Shown piece by piece: positions 7,168-13,561 of a stretch of 28,817 bases of DNA. Position numbers and translations under genes: made by a program. Each line of letters opens with the position of its first letter. The first letter of the stretch is position 1. Under the pieces are notes generated by a model. That model was given only the letters and a program-made list of their open reading frames with translations. It did no database searches and was not told where the DNA came from. This DNA comes from Oscillospiraceae bacterium (lineage in GTDB: Bacteria; Bacillota_A; Clostridia; Oscillospirales; Oscillospiraceae): positions 1-28,817 of the forward strand of contig JAFYCC010000088.1 in assembly GCA_017539885.1 (NCBI GenBank). The letters run 5' to 3'.

Positions 7168-9417
7168 ATGAGAAAACGTATTGTTGCAGTGTTGATGGCA
7201 CTGGTCCTGTGCTGTGCAGCGCTGCCAGGTCTCGCTTTTGCCCGCGAGACGTCTTTTTTGTTTCCGCTCCCTCCCGCCTTTGACTATAACGAACTGCACC
7301 TCAACGGCATGGCCGTTGCCGAACTGGAGTCTGCCTGTGATGAAGCAATGGCGTTGCTGACCACGATGGATCAGCACGCCGCAATCACGGAAATCTGGGA
7401 CCGCATGAACAGTCTGCTGACCGAGGTGGATCTGCAGCTTGTGCTCACGACGATCCGGTATTATCAGGATCCCGATGCCTATACGTCCGCCTACGCCTCC
7501 ATACAGGCCGGCAGGAACGCCGCGATGCAGAAACTGCGCAAGACGCAGCAGGCACTGCTCATGGATCCTCTGTACGGAGGCTTTCTGAGACTCTATATCG
7601 GCTTCGGGCAGGCCGCGATGATCCTCGCGGAGGATCCTATCAGCGACGAACTGCTCTCGCTTCTCCGGCAGGAAAGCGAACTGGTGATCCGCTATCAGTC
7701 CGCCGCAAAGGAGAACCCCTCCCGCGTTGTGGACGGAAAAACATGGACCATGTATTCTGCAAGAGATGCCTATCTGGCCGATCCCGTAAACGGGCAGCGC
7801 TATCTGTCACTGTACTATGATCTTTACGCAATGCGCAACGAGTCTCTCGGTCAGATCTTTTTGCAGCTTGTCGCCGTGCGCAATCAGATCGCAAGGCAAC
7901 ACGGCTATGACAACTACGCAGAATATGCGTATGCCTCTCTGTACGACCGTGACTATTCTCTTTCCGACGCCGCCGCCTTTCGAGAGACCGTGAAGCAGGA
8001 ACTCTCTCCTCTGTTTCGAATCCTTCAGCTTGCCGTCTACCGCGGTGTTTTCTATGAAGGAACAGCCTACGGATATATGGGACAGGACGAACTGCTCGAT
8101 GCCGCATCGCCGTGCATCGAGGCTCTCTCCAGCGAGCTTGCCGATTCCTTCGCCTACATGCGCGACTGCCATCTGTTCAATCTGCAGTCTTCCCGCAGTG
8201 GGATTGGCACAACATACACCATCTCTCTTCCCGGCCTCAACACCGGATACATCAACGTGAGCAGACACGGAAACAATCGCGATTTGTTCTCGGTGTTCCA
8301 TGAATTCGGCCATTTCAACGCCTTTTCCCGCTACGCCCGCAGCAGCTGCTATGATACGCTGGAAGTGCATTCGCAGGGGTTGGAGGTACTGTCTCTCAAC
8401 TTTGCAGACACGCTGTTCGGTTCAAGCGCCCGCGCGCAAAGCGGATACGAGCTCTACCAGATGCTGCACTCCGTCATGGCAGGCTGCGTCTATGACGAAC
8501 TGGAGCTCTTCGCCTACACGACCGGCGAGCTCACCCTTGACGCTCTCAACCGCAAGAGCGCCGAACTTTCCGCGCAGTATGTGCTGCCGACTTCCGGGCA
8601 GGACGGTGCAGATTACAGCTGGGTCGAGATCACCCACCTTTTCGAGTCTCCCTTATACTATATCAGCTACGCCACCTCCGCCTACGGAGCGCTTGAAATC
8701 TGGTTGCTCAGTCAGACTGACGGGCTGGATGACGCTACCGATCTGTATCTCCAGTTTGTGCAGAATTCTGTCGTTCTGACCGGCTTCCGCAGTCCTCTCC
8801 TCGCCAGCGGACTTGAGGATCCCTTCCAGGAAGGAACGATCGAGGGGTTTTCGCAGCACTTCGCCCGCAGTTTCTATGGCGGTCTCTGCGGCGTGCCTTA
8901 CACGGATACGCCGGGCAGCTGGGCTGAGGGCGAGATCGTTCTGCTTTATTTGCTGAACATTCTCAACGGCACCTCCGACACGGCTTTCTCCCCCGACCGT
9001 ACGCTCACGCGCGCGATGGCCGTAACGGCGCTGCACCGCGCTGTGAACAAGCCGTCAAGCAGCGTGGACGCAGCCGCGGTCTTCTCCGATGTGGAGGCAG
9101 GCAGCTGGTATGCCGACGCCGTCGGCTGGGCGATCGAGGCCGGTGTGACCGACGGCACCTCGGAAACCACCTTCTCTCCGACGAAGCCTGTCACATGTCA
9201 GGAATTTGCCGCCATGCTCTTCCGTCAGCATTTTGGCGCGGACTATGATTACAGCGGCTCCCCTGCCCCGCAGGGTGCCGCGGAATGGGCGGCCGACGCA
9301 CTCTCCTGGTGCATCGATGAGGCCGTGTTCCGCAGCGAGGATGGCGTCATGTCTCCTGTAGATGAACTCACCAGAGCGGAATTTGCCTGCGCGATCGTCG
9401 GCGCGATCTACGAGTGA
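7168..9417 (+). CDS. Secreted M3-type zinc metallopeptidase with C-terminal SLH repeats
   Basis: This 749-residue protein has a signal peptide (MRKR, hydrophobic 5-24, likely cleavage after Ala25 in LAFA). A helical M3/oligoendopeptidase-like body follows, and three SLH-like repeats sit at the C terminus (about 583-628, 637-688, 700-749). The zinc site is HEFGH at 378-382, with Glu406 in SQGLEVLSL as the likely third ligand. The second SLH repeat is the clearest: FSDVEAGSWYADAV and TFSPTKPVTCQEFAAML. M3 peptidases are mostly cytosolic, while SLH domains bind wall polysaccharide, so this copy should act on the cell surface against peptides. The ATG has GAGAGGAG nine bases upstream. The gene is monocistronic, with its own promoter and a shared terminator. 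Substrate is unknown. The first SLH repeat is weak. Confidence 0.88.
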   Translation: MRKRIVAVLMALVLCCAALPGLAFARETSFLFPLPPAFDYNELHLNGMAVAELESACDEAMALLTTMDQHAAITEIWDRMNSLLTEVDLQLVLTTIRYYQDPDAYTSAYASIQAGRNAAMQKLRKTQQALLMDPLYGGFLRLYIGFGQAAMILAEDPISDELLSLLRQESELVIRYQSAAKENPSRVVDGKTWTMYSARDAYLADPVNGQRYLSLYYDLYAMRNESLGQIFLQLVAVRNQIARQHGYDNYAEYAYASLYDRDYSLSDAAAFRETVKQELSPLFRILQLAVYRGVFYEGTAYGYMGQDELLDAASPCIEALSSELADSFAYMRDCHLFNLQSSRSGIGTTYTISLPGLNTGYINVSRHGNNRDLFSVFHEFGHFNAFSRYARSSCYDTLEVHSQGLEVLSLNFADTLFGSSARAQSGYELYQMLHSVMAGCVYDELELFAYTTGELTLDALNRKSAELSAQYVLPTSGQDGADYSWVEITHLFESPLYYISYATSAYGALEIWLLSQTDGLDDATDLYLQFVQNSVVLTGFRSPLLASGLEDPFQEGTIEGFSQHFARSFYGGLCGVPYTDTPGSWAEGEIVLLYLLNILNGTSDTAFSPDRTLTRAMAVTALHRAVNKPSSSVDAAAVFSDVEAGSWYADAVGWAIEAGVTDGTSETTFSPTKPVTCQEFAAMLFRQHFGADYDYSGSPAPQGAAEWAADALSWCIDEAVFRSEDGVMSPVDELTRAEFACAIVGAIYE

Positions 9418-9446
9418 TCCGAAGCAGATACATATCACGCCTCATG

Positions 9447-9496
9447 GCAATCTGAAAGCCCGGTTCAGCGAATGCCGAACCGGGCTTTCAGATTGC
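9447..9496. terminator. Bidirectional terminator with a perfect 20-bp stem
   Basis: Positions 9447-9466 and 9477-9496 are exact reverse complements around a 10-base loop. The core AAAGCCCGGTTC/GAACCGGGCTTT alone has the A-tract/U-tract form of a two-way terminator. It lies between the convergent SLH peptidase and hydrolase genes (29 and 14 bases from their stops) and would end both transcripts. Confidence 0.9.
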
Positions 9497-9510
9497 TTAT
9501 TGTTTCGTAC

Positions 9511-11277
9511 TCAACGGTAGTCGTAACCGACCGTCTTGTAGCGCGGCGGGATGTACGGGACCTGCAGGAAGCTGGCATACTCGCCGCCGGTGTGGATGAT
9601 GTGGGTGCCGTGGTTGTCGGTATCCCAGGTGAGCGGCTCGAACCAACCCTCGCGGATGTAGCGGCCCGCGATCTGCACGCGGATGCGCTGACCCTTGTGC
9701 CAGAAGCGGCTGGAGGGATAAATCTCGATGTCGCACTGTGCGATCTCGCCCTTGGAGAGCTTGAGCTCACGCTCATGCTTCATGACGGGCTGGAACGGCG
9801 TGGAGAGCTTCTCGTCGAGCTCACGGTGCGACACGCGGCACTTGCCCCAGGCGCCCGGATGCGGCTCGCCCAGCGCGTACCACGGGATCCAGTTGCCCTG
9901 TGCGTCGGCCTTCTGGATGTTGATGAAGAGGTCGGCATCGTCATAGCCGTCCACCTCAACGAACAGACGCAGGAACATGTAGCCGGTCAGCTCGGTGTCC
10001 TCGGTGAACTCCATGTCGAACTCCAGCTCACCGGTGTTGCCGTCATAGCTGGCAGTGTGATGGACCTCAACAGGCTGATCGTGCATGTCCATATGCGCGG
10101 CGTCGAGATAGTAGCGGCGGTACTCCGTGCGCTTGAGCGGGAAAGCGTCCTCGGCACGGCGGGTCTGATAATCCACATCGTAGGCGTCCATAACGTCAAT
10201 ACGTACCTTCGGCGTCATCTCCCAGCCGTTGTGGATATCCTTCAGATAGCGGTCATAGAAGCGCTTAAGGTCTTCCATGTTCTCGGGCGTATAGGTGTCC
10301 GGCCACTCGAAGTCGCGGTGCGCGCGCAGCCATTTCTTGCGGGAGCGGCACTTGCGGAAAGCCTGAATGGAGCCGCGCAGATGGAAGTGGCTCCAGCCGG
10401 CAGTCTGGTAGACCGGGATCTTGACCTTTGAGAAGTCCGGGATCTTATTGCGCCAGTACCCGTTCATGAGCGGATACTTGCGGCCCATTGCCACCTGGTC
10501 GTCAACGCCGTTGGGGCCGGTGACCTGAGCGGCGATGAACTCGTTGAAGCCCAGAGCGGGAATACCGCCCTCGAACAGGGACTCGCGGTACAGGTCCGTG
10601 GTGGACTCCCAGGGCGCGATGCAGGCCAGATGCGGCGGGCACTGCGCGGCGATGCCCCACTGATGGATAGCGACGCCGGAGTTGCCGGCCATGCCGACCT
10701 TGCCGTTGCACCAGGGCTGCTGCGCGACCCACTCGACGAAGTCATAGCCGTCGATGCCGTCCTGCACACCGAAGATATGCACGTTGCCCTCGCTGTGGCC
10801 GGCGCCGCGGACGTCGACATTGGCGACCGCATAGCCCTGATAGCACCAGTAAGCCGGGTCGGGAGACTCGAACTTGGCCATCTTGGAGACGGTTCCGGGA
10901 GGCACGCCCATCAGCTGCCACTCGCTCATGCCGTCGCCGGGGCGCTTGCCGAACCAGGACCAGGAGACGATAACGGGGATCTTCGTCTCGGTCACGGGAC
11001 GGTAGATGTCGCAATAAATCTTTACGCCGTCACGCATGACGACCTCGAGATCCTGCTCGCAGATGATGCCGGGCGCGGCTTCATAGGTGCGCCGGTTGAA
11101 GGGCGGGCAGAAGCCGTGGCCCATGCGGAGCATCGGATCGTCGCTTGCGGACAGATCGACGCCCTCAATGTTGTCCATGGGCTTGCGCGCGACCAGATAG
11201 ATGGCCTCGAGTTCCTCGCCCATGAAGTTCTCGGTCTGGACAAAATGTTTGTCGTCGATGAACTTTCTTTCTTCCAT
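9511..11277 (-). CDS. CocE/NonD-family alpha/beta hydrolase (X-Pro dipeptidyl-peptidase-like)
   Basis: This 588-residue protein has the two-part layout of the PF02129/PF08530 family: an alpha/beta-hydrolase domain (about 75-330) with a cap, then a C-terminal jelly-roll (about 370-580). The nucleophile elbow is GMAGNSGVA with Ser200. DVRGAGHSEG (155-164) matches the strand before the oxyanion region, and His320 in LRAHRDFEW is a candidate catalytic His. The usual acid in the GWxD motif appears as GWSH (294-297), so the charge relay must be completed differently or this is a subfamily trait. No signal peptide is seen, so it should be cytoplasmic. Members cleave X-Pro peptides, cocaine-like esters or antibiotic esters; the substrate here is unknown. 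It is the second gene of a unit with an acyl carrier protein 50 bases upstream, with AGGAGG before the ATG. Confidence 0.9.
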   Translation of the reverse strand: MEERKFIDDKHFVQTENFMGEELEAIYLVARKPMDNIEGVDLSASDDPMLRMGHGFCPPFNRRTYEAAPGIICEQDLEVVMRDGVKIYCDIYRPVTETKIPVIVSWSWFGKRPGDGMSEWQLMGVPPGTVSKMAKFESPDPAYWCYQGYAVANVDVRGAGHSEGNVHIFGVQDGIDGYDFVEWVAQQPWCNGKVGMAGNSGVAIHQWGIAAQCPPHLACIAPWESTTDLYRESLFEGGIPALGFNEFIAAQVTGPNGVDDQVAMGRKYPLMNGYWRNKIPDFSKVKIPVYQTAGWSHFHLRGSIQAFRKCRSRKKWLRAHRDFEWPDTYTPENMEDLKRFYDRYLKDIHNGWEMTPKVRIDVMDAYDVDYQTRRAEDAFPLKRTEYRRYYLDAAHMDMHDQPVEVHHTASYDGNTGELEFDMEFTEDTELTGYMFLRLFVEVDGYDDADLFINIQKADAQGNWIPWYALGEPHPGAWGKCRVSHRELDEKLSTPFQPVMKHERELKLSKGEIAQCDIEIYPSSRFWHKGQRIRVQIAGRYIREGWFEPLTWDTDNHGTHIIHTGGEYASFLQVPYIPPRYKTVGYDYR

Positions 11278-11327
11278 GCGTTCCTCCTGTTAATATATCA
11301 ATGTTTCACGGATGCGATCGCAGGGGC

Positions 11328-11579
11328 TTACTCGTTCTCCAGAATGTCGACCACGAAGGCCACGGCGCCGCCGACGGTCTTCTGACGGCGGAAGTTCATG
11401 AAGTTGATCTCCACGTCAAACTCGTCCTCAAGGAAAGTGGTGATCTGCGTGAGCTGGGTGCTCTTCAGGCCCAGATCGCCCTCGAGGGTCATCTCATCGG
11501 TAATCTCCTCGGGGTTCTTGCCAAGCAGCTTCGCTGCGCGCTCAACCAGTTTTTCGCGGACGTCGTTCTCGTACTCCAT
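11328..11579 (-). CDS. Free-standing acyl carrier protein-like, phosphopantetheine attachment domain
   Basis: This 83-residue acidic protein is all one ACP four-helix domain. The attachment region reads EGDLGLKSTQLTQITTF, with Ser40 at the phosphopantetheine position. The canonical DSL triad is replaced by KST: the Asp is now Lys and the Leu is Thr. Helix II/III features such as LEDEFDVEI are typical. This does not look like the fatty-acid AcpP, whose DSLD motif is strongly conserved, so it is probably a specialised carrier. It is the first gene of a two-gene unit with the CocE-type hydrolase and has a consensus promoter and an AAAGGAG ribosome site. No fatty-acid, polyketide, nonribosomal-peptide or phosphopantetheinyl-transferase gene is nearby, so what it carries is unknown. 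Confidence 0.88.
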   Translation of the reverse strand: MEYENDVREKLVERAAKLLGKNPEEITDEMTLEGDLGLKSTQLTQITTFLEDEFDVEINFMNFRRQKTVGGAVAFVVDILENE

Positions 11580-11602
11580 TGTGTATCTCCTTTCATTCGT
11601 CT

Positions 11603-11619
11603 GCGGCGCTGCGCGCCGC
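11603..11619 (-). promoter_or_regulatory. Leader hairpin before the ACP ribosome binding site
   Basis: GCGGCGC and GCGCCGC form a perfect 7-bp GC-only stem with a 3-base loop, ending about a dozen bases before the AAAGGAG of the ACP gene. It lies in a leader of about 115 bases from the consensus promoter. It may stabilise the 5' end of the transcript or affect initiation; no ligand-binding RNA family is recognised. Confidence 0.45.
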
Positions 11620-11701
11620 TAGCATGATTGACCGAGTTCATTATTATATGGATCGCGGCGCGCAAAGACCCTCTGCCGCGGAAAATAACTCCCTCGGTTG
11701 A

Positions 11702-11730
11702 ATTATAAGTGCGAATCCCCGCAATGTCAA
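11702..11730 (-). promoter_or_regulatory. Full-consensus sigma-A promoter of the ACP-hydrolase operon
   Basis: On the minus strand TTGACA (11730-11725), 17 bases, then TATAAT (11707-11702): a perfect match in both hexamers and spacing. It is the strongest promoter in the window and implies high basal transcription of the ACP-hydrolase pair, or tight repression by an unseen factor. Confidence 0.92.
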
Positions 11731-11788
11731 GCACTGAGGCGTGCCTGAGGACAAGACATTTTTCTGACGCTTTTCCTTCCAGGCACAT

Positions 11789-11821
11789 GAAAAATGCGCC
11801 CGTATTCAAGGCACATTTTTC
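11789..11821 (-). terminator. Rho-independent terminator of rfbA
   Basis: On the minus strand GAAAAATGTGCC pairs with GGCGCATTTTTC through 12 positions including one G-U pair, with a 9-base loop and an in-stem T-run. It is 27 bases past the rfbA stop and upstream of the ACP promoter. Confidence 0.75.
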
Positions 11822-11847
11822 TTTGAAACGAAATCCGATACGCTATG

Positions 11848-12711
11848 TCAGCGCTCTGCCAGCCGCTGCAGATAAGCCCCGTAGGCCGTATTCGGCATAT
11901 ACTCGGCCGCGCGCAGCAGTTCGTCCGCGCCGATCCATCCGTTTCGAAACGCCGCCTCTTCCACACAGCCGATATAAGAGCCTCCGCGCTGCGCCGTGCG
12001 CACCGCCTCCGCCGCCGTGATCAGGCTCTCCGCCGTACCCGTGTCGAACCAGCTGAAATCGCGCTCGAGGAGATGAACCCGAAGCTCGCCCATCTCCAGA
12101 TATTCGTTGTTGACGGAGGTGATCTCCAGTTCGCCGCGCGACGACGGCTTAACGTTCTTCGCTATCTCTGAGACACGGCCGTCGTAAAAGTAAAGACCGG
12201 GCACGATGTAATCGGACTTCGGTCTCTGCGGCTTTTCCTCAATGCTCAGCGCACGCCCTTCAGCGTCAAACTCCACGACGCCGAAATCCTGCGGATGATC
12301 AGAAAGGCATCCGAACACGGCCGCACCGCCGCGGAAGTTCATCGCCTCGTGAAGCGCGGCACGGAAACCCTTGCCGTAAAAAATATTGTCGCCCAGGATC
12401 AGGCAGACGTTCTCGCCGCCGATAAACGTCTCACCGATCAGGAAGGCATCAGCGATGCCCCGCTGCACCTTCTGCTCAAGATAGGAGATGCGCATGCCCA
12501 GCTGACTGCCGTCTCCGAGCAGCTGCCTGAACGGCGATTCGTCGTCCGGGGGCACTATGATCAGCACGTCTCGTATGCCGGCGGCAATCAGCGCCGTGAG
12601 CGGATAATACAGCATCGGCTTGTCGTACACGGGCAGCAGCGGCTTGCAGATCGGCCGCGTCATCGGATAGAGTCTCGTGCCCTTGCCGGCTGAGAGGATA
12701 ATACCTTTCAT
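11848..12711 (-). CDS. rfbA: Glucose-1-phosphate thymidylyltransferase (RmlA/RfbA)
   Basis: This cytoplasmic enzyme makes dTDP-glucose from dTTP and glucose-1-phosphate, the first step to dTDP-rhamnose and related wall sugars. The 287-residue length fits the family. It has the nucleotide-binding start MKGIILSAGKGTRLYPMT, KPLLPVYDKPMLYYPL, the metal-site ILGDNIFYGKG and WFDTGT. The frame is open further upstream, but the promoter at 12749-12777 puts the transcript start near 12742, so only starts at 12726 or 12711 are possible. 12711 is preferred because it gives the conserved N terminus. The ribosome site is weak. rmlB, rmlC and rmlD are not in the window, so the gene is separated from the rest of its pathway. 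It is monocistronic with its own terminator. Confidence 0.95.
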   Translation of the reverse strand: MKGIILSAGKGTRLYPMTRPICKPLLPVYDKPMLYYPLTALIAAGIRDVLIIVPPDDESPFRQLLGDGSQLGMRISYLEQKVQRGIADAFLIGETFIGGENVCLILGDNIFYGKGFRAALHEAMNFRGGAAVFGCLSDHPQDFGVVEFDAEGRALSIEEKPQRPKSDYIVPGLYFYDGRVSEIAKNVKPSSRGELEITSVNNEYLEMGELRVHLLERDFSWFDTGTAESLITAAEAVRTAQRGGSYIGCVEEAAFRNGWIGADELLRAAEYMPNTAYGAYLQRLAER

Positions 12712-12748
12712 CGTACAGTACACCATCCCATTCGTTCTGTTGATAATT

Positions 12749-12777
12749 ATCCTACCACAATCAGAACGGCCTTGCAA
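12749..12777 (-). promoter_or_regulatory. Probable promoter of rfbA
   Basis: On the minus strand TTGCAA (12777-12772) and TAGGAT (12754-12749) are 17 bases apart, each four of six to consensus. This site fixes the upper limit of the rfbA start codon. Confidence 0.55.
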
Positions 12778-12893
12778 GCTGAATAGAGCCTCGTTCGATC
12801 ACCCTCTTCCGTCCACTGTCCGCAGTTAATTGCGGGTGAGCCATCCCATGTCGCGGCACCTATCCAGTGCTTTTTTTTTCATCTTTCCTGTGG

Positions 12894-12899
12894 TATAGT
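12894..12899 (+). promoter_or_regulatory. Extended -10 promoter of the kinase gene
   Basis: TATAGT is preceded directly by TGG, giving an extended -10 (TGn). No good -35 is seen because the region upstream is a run of nine T after a weak 4-bp GCAC/GTGC hairpin. The ribosome site AAGGAG follows at about 12916, before the ATG at 12932. Confidence 0.5.
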
Positions 12900-12931
12900 G
12901 TTCGTGATCACATTCAAGGAGCAGTTATGGT

Positions 12932-13444
12932 ATGAAAAACATCGTTCTGATCGGCATGCCCGGCACGGGCAAGAGCACGGTCGGCGTCGTGCTGGCCAAA
13001 TACATGGGTTACGATTATCTGGATACGGATATTCTCCTCTCCCGCCGGCAGCAGCGCACCCTTCCGCAGCTCATCGAAGCCGAGGGGCTTGAGCGCTTTC
13101 TTCAGCTGGAAGGTGAAGCCGGTCTGAGCATCGAATGCAGTGATACTGTCATCGCTACCGGAGGCAGCATGGTCTTTTCCGGGGACGCCATGGAGCACTT
13201 GCGCTCCGGAGCCGTCGTGGTGTGGCTGGAAACGCCTCTGGAGGTACTGGAGGCGCGTCTGTCCCGAACCGCGCGTGAGGATCGCGGCGTTGCGGCTCCC
13301 TCGGACATGAGCGTGCGTGAAATCTATGAGCAGCGCGAACCGCTTTACGCAAAGTACGCGGACGTGCGCATCCGCTGCGGCGAAGGTGTCGATGGCGTCG
13401 TGGCCGATGTCCGCACGGCGCTCCGCGGCATGGATATGCGCTAG
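12932..13444 (+). CDS. aroK: Shikimate-kinase-like P-loop kinase (divergent AroK family)
   Basis: This 170-residue cytoplasmic kinase has the nucleoside-monophosphate-kinase fold. Walker A is GMPGTGKS (8-15), the acidic motif is LDTD (Asp31, Asp33), and the lid-side REPLY has Arg135. Shikimate kinase phosphorylates shikimate at the 3-OH in the aromatic amino-acid pathway. Several substrate-contact positions differ from classical enzymes. The FR motif (Arg58 in well-studied enzymes) is FL here (56-57), the GGG loop is GGS (77-79), and the lid RP is RG (118-119). The family assignment is secure, but shikimate as the substrate is less so. No other aro gene is near. It ends about 50 bases before gdpP, which has its own promoter. 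Confidence 0.8.
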   Translation: MKNIVLIGMPGTGKSTVGVVLAKYMGYDYLDTDILLSRRQQRTLPQLIEAEGLERFLQLEGEAGLSIECSDTVIATGGSMVFSGDAMEHLRSGAVVVWLETPLEVLEARLSRTAREDRGVAAPSDMSVREIYEQREPLYAKYADVRIRCGEGVDGVVADVRTALRGMDMR

Positions 13445-13460
13445 AATCAGTATAAATATC

Positions 13461-13489
13461 TTGCGTAAGGGAATGATTTTTGTTATAGT
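13461..13489 (+). promoter_or_regulatory. Sigma-A promoter of gdpP and downstream genes
   Basis: TTGCGT (13461-13466) and TATAGT (13484-13489) are 17 bases apart. Transcription would begin near 13496, leaving a leader of about 65 bases that holds the alternative hairpins described for 13516-13555. Confidence 0.7.
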
Positions 13490-13515
13490 AGTGTATTACC
13501 AATGCGAACCGAGAA

Positions 13516-13555
13516 GGCCGAGCCGCACCTGTGCGGGGTCGGCCGCACGGGAGGT
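13516..13555 (+). promoter_or_regulatory. gdpP leader with two mutually exclusive hairpins and the ribosome site
   Basis: Hairpin A pairs GGCCGA (13516-13521) with TCGGCC (13539-13544) and, inside, CCGCAC (13523-13528) with GTGCGG (13531-13536). Hairpin B re-uses the same GTGCGG: 13528-13536 pairs with CCGCACGGG (13543-13551) over nine positions including one G-U. B covers the first G bases of the GGGAGG ribosome site at 13549-13554, while A leaves it free. The layout is that of a translational switch. No known riboswitch or protein site is recognised. Confidence 0.5.
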
Positions 13556-13561
13556 ATGAGC

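Noticed and set aside
11643..11648. Second -10 (TATAAT on the minus strand) in the ACP leader
   Set aside because: No -35 element exists at a suitable distance; the consensus promoter at 11702-11730 explains transcription.
12712..12777. N-terminal extension of RfbA by 22 residues
   Set aside because: The likely promoter lies inside this stretch, and the family N terminus begins at MKGIILSAGKGTRLYP.
12867..12891. Terminator of a small RNA in the rfbA-aroK gap
   Set aside because: Nine T follow GCAC-N7-GTGC, but a 4-bp stem is too weak and no promoter for an upstream small RNA on the plus strand was seen.
13502..13561. GdpP start at the ATG 13502 or 13556
   Set aside because: 13502 would leave only about six leader bases after the predicted transcript start, with no ribosome site; 13556 is one base from GGGAGG. 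TTG 13562 has proper spacing.
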